Shown here: piece by piece, positions 58,427 to 64,000 of the stretch
Position numbering within the stretch: the first letter of the stretch is position 1
How the letters are laid out: each line of letters starts with the position of its first letter
Assembly: GCF_018131015.1 (NCBI RefSeq)
Contig: NZ_JAFCJJ010000004.1
Location: 248,001-312,000 of the forward strand
DNA from: Bradyrhizobium diazoefficiens
Lineage (GTDB): Bacteria; Pseudomonadota; Alphaproteobacteria; Rhizobiales; Xanthobacteraceae
Reading direction: 5' to 3'
Length of the DNA: 64,000 nucleotides
Made by a program: the position numbers and the translations under genes
Notes under the pieces: model-generated
The model's input: only the letters and a program-made list of their open reading frames with translations
What the model was told of the DNA's origin: nothing
Database searches by the model: none

Positions 58427-59446
58427 ATGACACGCCCGTCCGTTCTTGCCGCAAAACTGTCGGCGTTTCCGCGCCTGGGGCTTGCGACCCTGCCCACGCC
58501 GCTCGAGCCGATGAAACGGCTGACGGCGCATCTGGGCGGGCCGCGGCTGTGGGTGAAGCGGGAGGATGCGACCGGCCTCGGCTTTGGTGGCAACAAGCTG
58601 CGCAAGCTCGACTATGTGCTTCACGAGGCCGTTACATCCGGTGCCGACGTGCTGGTGTCGGGCGGCGTCGTGCAGTCCAACAGCCAGCGCCAGGTCGCGG
58701 CCGCGGCGGCGAAGCTCGGCATCGAGTGCCATTTGGCGGTCTATCACGGCCGCCTGGCGCCGCCGACGCCTGAGTACGAGAGCTCGGGAAACGCGCTGCT
58801 CAACCGGCTGTTCGGCGGCCATCTGCACGACGTGCCGTGGACGGGAGATCGCAACGCCGCGATCACCGAGTTGGGAGACCGGCTCAGGGAGCAGGGGCGC
58901 CGGCCCTATTTCGTGCCCTATGGCGTTTCCAGCCCGCTCGGCGCAGTCGCCTATGCATCGACCATCCTGGAGATCGCGGAGCAGTCGGCAACGCTCGGTA
59001 TCCGGCCTGCGGCGATCGTCCATTGCACCGGCAGTGCCGGCACCCAGGCCGGCCTTGTGGTCGGCGCATCGATCGCAATGCCTGAGACGCGGGTCGTCGG
59101 CATCGACATCGATGCCGAGCCCGCGCGCGTGCGCTCCGACGTGATCGCCTACGCCAGAGAGGCGGCCGGGATGCTGGATGCCGGTTTCGACGAAGGCGCC
59201 GTCGAGGTCGTCGCCGGGCACGCCGGGCCTGCCTATGGCGTGCCGCACGCGGCCACCATCGAGGCCATCAAGCTTGCCGGCACGCTCGAAGCCATGGCGC
59301 TCGATCCGGTCTATTCAGGCAAGGGACTGGCCGGCCTGATCGCGCTGGTGCGCGAGCGGCGATGGCCCACTGATGCGGACGTCGTTTTCATCCACACCGG
59401 CGGAACGCCCGCTTTGTTCGCCTATCAGGCCGTGCTCGGTATCTGA
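58427..59446 (+). CDS. D-cysteine desulfhydrase / ACC deaminase family PLP enzyme
   Basis: A 339-residue fold-type II PLP enzyme. The PLP lysine is K57 in GLGFGGNKLRKLDY, and the phosphate loop is CTGSAGTQAGLVVG near residues 203-216. LATLPTPLEPMKRLTAHLGG at the N-terminus is characteristic of the D-cysteine desulfhydrase/ACC deaminase group. The two activities cannot be separated reliably by eye, though the general form favours desulfhydrase over plant-associated AcdS. It is convergent with glmM, whose stop lies seven bases away. Confidence 0.9.
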   Translation: MTRPSVLAAKLSAFPRLGLATLPTPLEPMKRLTAHLGGPRLWVKREDATGLGFGGNKLRKLDYVLHEAVTSGADVLVSGGVVQSNSQRQVAAAAAKLGIECHLAVYHGRLAPPTPEYESSGNALLNRLFGGHLHDVPWTGDRNAAITELGDRLREQGRRPYFVPYGVSSPLGAVAYASTILEIAEQSATLGIRPAAIVHCTGSAGTQAGLVVGASIAMPETRVVGIDIDAEPARVRSDVIAYAREAAGMLDAGFDEGAVEVVAGHAGPAYGVPHAATIEAIKLAGTLEAMALDPVYSGKGLAGLIALVRERRWPTDADVVFIHTGGTPALFAYQAVLGI

Positions 59447-59452
59447 CGGGCG

Positions 59453-60790
<1,338 letters not shown>

Positions 60791-60824
60791 GACTAACTGA
60801 ACTCAACGATCCCTGTCGAATGTC

Positions 60825-61961
60825 TCACGCCGCCATGTCGGTCACGCCGACCGTCAGCGCCCGCGCGATCAACTCGTCGGCGATGCGCTCGCCGGCATCT
60901 CCTGCGCCGAACGGGTTGGATTTCGCCAGAAGCCTGGGCGCGCTTGCCGACGTCAGCTCGCGCACGCCGGCGACGATGGCATCGTAGTCCGATGCCACGA
61001 GCCGCCCGAAGCCGGCCTCGACCACCTCCGGCCGCTCGGTGGTGTCGCGCGTGATCAGGATCTGCAGCCCGAACGTCGGCGCTTCCTCCTGGACGCCGCC
61101 GGAATCGCTGACGATGCACCAGGCCCTCGACAGCAGGTGCACGAAGTCCGGATATTGCAGCGGCGGCAGCAGATGGACGTTCGGAGCATCGCCCAATACG
61201 TCCAGGACCTGCTTGCGGACGGCCGGATTGAGATGGACCGGCAACGCGACGACCTTGTCGCCGTCGTTGCCGATGGTGCGAAGCGCGCGCAGGACGTTGC
61301 GCATGGGCTCGCCGATGTTCTCGCGGCGATGGGTCGTCGCGAGCACCAGCTTCTTGTCCGCCGGGAGCGCCGCGAGCGCGGGCTCGATCGGCCGATAGTC
61401 GGGACCAAGCCGCTTGCGCGTGTAGAGCAGGGCGTCGACCACGGTGTTGCCGACCTCGCGGATGCTGTCTGCCGGAATGTTCTCCTTGCGGAGGTTGTCC
61501 GCGGCACAGGCGGTGGGCGCGAAGTGCAGCGTGGACGCGACGGTGATGACGCGCCGGTTGAACTCCTCGGGCCACGGCGACTGCAGGTCGTTGGTACGCA
61601 AGCCCGCCTCGACATGCGCGACCGGCACCCGGCAGAGAAAGCCCGCCATGGCAGCCGCCGTCGCGGTCGCGGTGTCGCCCTGCACCACGATCCAGTCGTA
61701 GCGGCGGCTCTGCAGCGCACGCTCGATCTGTCCGGTCATCTCGCCGAACTTGCTAGCGAGGCCGGGCTGCTGCATCACGGACCTGCCGGACTTGAACGTC
61801 GCCTTTATGTCGAACAGGTCGAGCAGGCCGTCGGCGAGTTCCAGATGCTGGCCGGTCCAGAACGCGTCCACGGTGACGCCGTCACGCTTCTTCAGCGCCT
61901 GCCAGACCGGGCCGAGCTTGATGATTTCCGGCCTAGTGCCGAACGCAATAAGGACACGCAT
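60825..61961 (-). CDS. wecB: UDP-N-acetylglucosamine 2-epimerase (non-hydrolysing)
   Basis: A 378-residue epimerase of the WecB/MnaA type: MRVLIAFGTRPEIIKLGPVW, FWTGQHLELADGLLDLF, VVQGDTATATAAAMAGFLCRVPVAHVEAGLRT near residues 83-114, TTHRRENIGEPMRNVLRAL and SDSGGVQEEAPTFGLQILITRDTTERPE. It makes UDP-ManNAc from UDP-GlcNAc. The usual QGDT(T/S)S is QGDTATA here. The ATG at 61961 is 11 bases from the previous stop; a GTG at 61976 overlapping that stop (GTGA) is an alternative. It provides the activated sugar for the adjacent glycosyltransferase. Confidence 0.92.
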   Translation of the reverse strand: MRVLIAFGTRPEIIKLGPVWQALKKRDGVTVDAFWTGQHLELADGLLDLFDIKATFKSGRSVMQQPGLASKFGEMTGQIERALQSRRYDWIVVQGDTATATAAAMAGFLCRVPVAHVEAGLRTNDLQSPWPEEFNRRVITVASTLHFAPTACAADNLRKENIPADSIREVGNTVVDALLYTRKRLGPDYRPIEPALAALPADKKLVLATTHRRENIGEPMRNVLRALRTIGNDGDKVVALPVHLNPAVRKQVLDVLGDAPNVHLLPPLQYPDFVHLLSRAWCIVSDSGGVQEEAPTFGLQILITRDTTERPEVVEAGFGRLVASDYDAIVAGVRELTSASAPRLLAKSNPFGAGDAGERIADELIARALTVGVTDMAA

Positions 61962-61972
61962 GACTTGATCTC

Positions 61973-63307
61973 TCACCGTTTGACGTTGACGAAGTCGTCG
62001 GGAATCTCATGGTCGGTCTTCGACCACGCGATCGGCCTTGTGGCGTAGTGGGATTCCCCGAGGTAGATCTTCCAGGCGCGCCACACCGCCGCCATGTTGA
62101 TGTAGAGTGCGACCGGCCACCGCAACGCGATCCCGATCGGATCCCACGTGCCGTACACCTCGTGACACGCGGCAACCCGCACGGCATATCGCAGCACCAG
62201 GAACACGAAGTTGAGGCCGATCGAGATCGCCAGCAGATCCTGCATGTCCGATGGGGTCGAGAACGGATCGGCGACCTCGAAGAAGATCAGCAGGAGGCAG
62301 GCTAGCGACGCCACCGGAAGGAAGTTGGTGACGATCCCCTTGCGATCGCGGAGAAAGAAGTATCTGTCCCACGCATCTCCCTCCCAGCCGAGCTTGCGGG
62401 TCGCCTCGAAATTGATGCCGTAGACCCACCGGGTCTTCTGCTTGATGGCGGCCTGGAGCGACTTCGGAAAAAATTCGCGCGTCGCCACGTAATCGAGGCC
62501 GCGCTGCTCCTGCGCCGACGTGGCGGCGAACACGGCCTTGAACCCGGCGCGCTTCACCTCCGTTCCGAGGATGTAGTCCTCGGTGACGCAGCCGGTCATC
62601 AGCACGTTGCCGCGCGTCCGCACGAAGTGCTCGATCACCCGTCGGGTCATGCACGTGCCGACGCCCGCCGACGGGATCGTCGCGTTGAGCGCGTTGCGCA
62701 CGATCATCTCGCGGGTATGACGTTCCGCGAATTCGTCCATGTAGGTGGCCGCGACCATCGAGCGGTGCTTCGAATTGAGCGCGAACACGGGCACCTGGAT
62801 GAAGTCGTAGTGCTCCGCATACGCCGCGTAGACCTCGAAGGTGCGGGGGTCGATGACGTCCTCGCTGTCGTGGAGGACGACCATCTCCGGCCGCTCGTCC
62901 GAAGTGTAGACCTGCTCGAACATCTCGTTGAGCATCTGTCCCTTCGAGGTCGGGCCGGCAAGCGTGTTCACGATCACGCGGACGCGGTCCGGATAGCGTT
63001 CCGCAAGCGCCAGCGCGACGTCGCGTGTTTCGATGTCGTTGGGGTACACGCCGAGATACAGCCGCACGCTGGGCGCCGTGATCCGCGAGAGGTTGCCCTC
63101 GACCATCCTGCCCAGGACGCCCGCCTCGTGCCAGTTGGCGACGAACACGCCGATCGAGGGAAGCTCGCCGCTGCCCGAACCCGGCCTGCGCGCGAGCGAA
63201 CTGCGCGTAATGCCGAATGCGAACAGGTCGATCAGGGCGTCGCCGAGCGAGGAGAAGTTGATGAACACGCTCATCAGGAACATCGCGGTGAAGACGATGT
63301 CGTCCAT
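61973..63307 (-). CDS. Membrane glycosyltransferase family 2, NfrB-like
   Basis: A 444-residue enzyme with one N-terminal helix, a GT2 catalytic domain (about residues 50-310) and about four C-terminal membrane segments (VASLACLLLIFFEVADPF, ISIGLNFVFLVLRYAV and others). Processive-synthase motifs are present: H-D-S-E-D near 146-150, T-E-D at 242-244 and Q-K-T-R-W at 290-294. GVFVANWHEAGVLGRMV and LYLGVYPNDIETRDVALA recall the NfrB catalytic domain. The long C-terminal c-di-GMP-binding MshEN part of NfrB is missing. It probably polymerises a sugar across the inner membrane. Its stop is 11 bases before the epimerase ATG. Confidence 0.87.
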   Translation of the reverse strand: MDDIVFTAMFLMSVFINFSSLGDALIDLFAFGITRSSLARRPGSGSGELPSIGVFVANWHEAGVLGRMVEGNLSRITAPSVRLYLGVYPNDIETRDVALALAERYPDRVRVIVNTLAGPTSKGQMLNEMFEQVYTSDERPEMVVLHDSEDVIDPRTFEVYAAYAEHYDFIQVPVFALNSKHRSMVAATYMDEFAERHTREMIVRNALNATIPSAGVGTCMTRRVIEHFVRTRGNVLMTGCVTEDYILGTEVKRAGFKAVFAATSAQEQRGLDYVATREFFPKSLQAAIKQKTRWVYGINFEATRKLGWEGDAWDRYFFLRDRKGIVTNFLPVASLACLLLIFFEVADPFSTPSDMQDLLAISIGLNFVFLVLRYAVRVAACHEVYGTWDPIGIALRWPVALYINMAAVWRAWKIYLGESHYATRPIAWSKTDHEIPDDFVNVKR

Positions 63308-63323
63308 TTTGGTGCTCCGGTGA

Positions 63324-64000
63324 TCAGAATCTGCCGGCGGAAAGCGAGGCCGCCGCAACGGGCTTGGTGGAGCCTTCGGTCCCCGGTCCCGGGCCCATCG
63401 CTCCCGTCATTTGAAAGAGCTTTCGAACGATGCCGCAATCGTCGGTAAAGCAGGTCGTTATCCGAACGCGCTGGTCGGTCGGCAACTCGCTCGCCTCGGG
63501 CAGCGAGATCCGCACCAGGCGGCCGCGTTCAAGCGCCCGGTTGGGCAGCTGAAGGTCGCTCGGCAGATTCTCGGAGAGGGGCAGAAGTCGTTCGACCCGG
63601 CCAAGCAGAACCTTTTGTCCGGACTTGATGACGACGGGCTCCCCGGCGGATATCGAGAACAGGTAGGAGTCGGGCAGGTAGGCCAGCACGAAGGGCTTTC
63701 CGGTGAAGATATCCGTAACCGGACTGTTTGCCAGTGAAAGCCTGTCGCCGACGTGAGCGACCGTCGGGCCGATATGGCCGCCGACCGACGCGACGAGCGT
63801 CCCGTCGTTGTATCGCGTGGTCAGCTCGTTGTGGGCGGATATCACACTTTCGAACGCGGCGCGGTTGGAAGCCAGCTCGAAGCGCAGCGAGTTCTGCTCC
63901 GCCTCGAGCGAGGCGGCGTGCTCGGCGGCGGCTAGCGAGGCGGCCGTCATCTCCTGCAGGGACTTGCGTACCGCAAGGCCGGTGGTTTGCGCGTGATCGA
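63324..64000 (-). CDS. HlyD-like membrane fusion/adaptor protein, 5' end outside window
   Basis: The frame is open to the window edge, leaving 224 codons. The visible N-terminal part is a long coiled coil (LAAAEHAASLEAEQNSLRFELASN). It is followed by a lipoyl/barrel-like region (DGTLVASVGGHIGPTVAHVGDRLSLANSPVT, then FVLAYLPDSYLFSISAGEPVVIKSG) typical of HlyD and Alg44-type periplasmic adaptors. The tail after about 63420 is Gly/Pro-rich. It is immediately upstream of the glycosyltransferase (16-base gap). It probably guides a polysaccharide through the periplasm. Confidence 0.8.
   Translation of the reverse strand, partial: DHAQTTGLAVRKSLQEMTAASLAAAEHAASLEAEQNSLRFELASNRAAFESVISAHNELTTRYNDGTLVASVGGHIGPTVAHVGDRLSLANSPVTDIFTGKPFVLAYLPDSYLFSISAGEPVVIKSGQKVLLGRVERLLPLSENLPSDLQLPNRALERGRLVRISLPEASELPTDQRVRITTCFTDDCGIVRKLFQMTGAMGPGPGTEGSTKPVAAASLSAGRF

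Overview
The window is high-GC, densely packed chromosomal DNA that looks like a Bradyrhizobium or close relative (Nitrobacteraceae, Alphaproteobacteria). The evidence is the codon use, the large number of transporter and oxidoreductase genes, a cyoABCD quinol oxidase, a sox cluster, a FixK-type box, fused indolepyruvate ferredoxin oxidoreductase, and dispersed hairpin repeats of the kind familiar in that genus. No rRNA, tRNA, CRISPR array, insertion sequence or complete prophage was seen. Species assignment is inference.

Layout. 1-4.6 kb: a serine hydrolase cut by the window edge, a DUF2059 protein, a phage-flavoured pair (HGGxSTG protein plus partner) and a TctC-type binding protein. 4.6-13.6 kb: a branched-chain-amino-acid-type ABC importer (livK, livH and a single livM-livG-livF fusion), an IclR regulator, and a divergent operon of a ThDP enzyme, an atypical SDR and a cupin. 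This reads as one regulated uptake-plus-catabolism unit. 13.6-23.4 kb: cell-wall enzymes (lytic transglycosylase, L,D-transpeptidase), a VOC protein, urate hydroxylase PuuD, a PQQ-type sugar dehydrogenase, an exported M20 amidohydrolase, and an SDR/CMD/SDR operon. 23.6-27.5 kb: cyoABCD. 27.5-38.5 kb: SNase-like nuclease, GMC dehydrogenase with its small subunit, HtrA-like protease, KstD-like flavoprotein, fused indolepyruvate oxidoreductase and a MaoC-like protein.

38.8-41.2 kb: a canonical sigma-54 promoter reads into a biuret-hydrolase-like cysteine hydrolase and an NCS2-type permease, which suggests nitrogen scavenging. 41.2-44.3 kb: a sugar ABC importer without its ATPase gene. 44.4-50.4 kb: a run of seven same-strand genes, 2Fe-2S subunit, molybdenum hydroxylase subunit, flavocytochrome-c flavoprotein, soxX, soxY, soxZ, soxA, with no soxB; the first gene has a hairpin that would cover its ribosome-binding site. 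50.5-53.2 kb: an MFS exporter and a divergent isopropylmalate-dehydrogenase-family enzyme. 53.2-54.6 kb: small genes, including a 26-residue membrane miniprotein behind a perfect FixK half-site palindrome. 54.8-58.3 kb: TAXI binding protein, small barrel-like protein, winged-helix/TPR regulator. 58.4-64 kb: a PLP desulfhydrase, then a polysaccharide module (glmM, wecB-type 2-epimerase, NfrB-like membrane glycosyltransferase, HlyD-like adaptor) that runs off the window.

The strongest candidates for new biology are the possible ManNAc polysaccharide module at the right end, the FixK-box miniprotein at 53.3 kb, the sigma-54 hydrolase/permease operon at 38.8 kb, and the soxB-less sox/molybdenum-hydroxylase operon.
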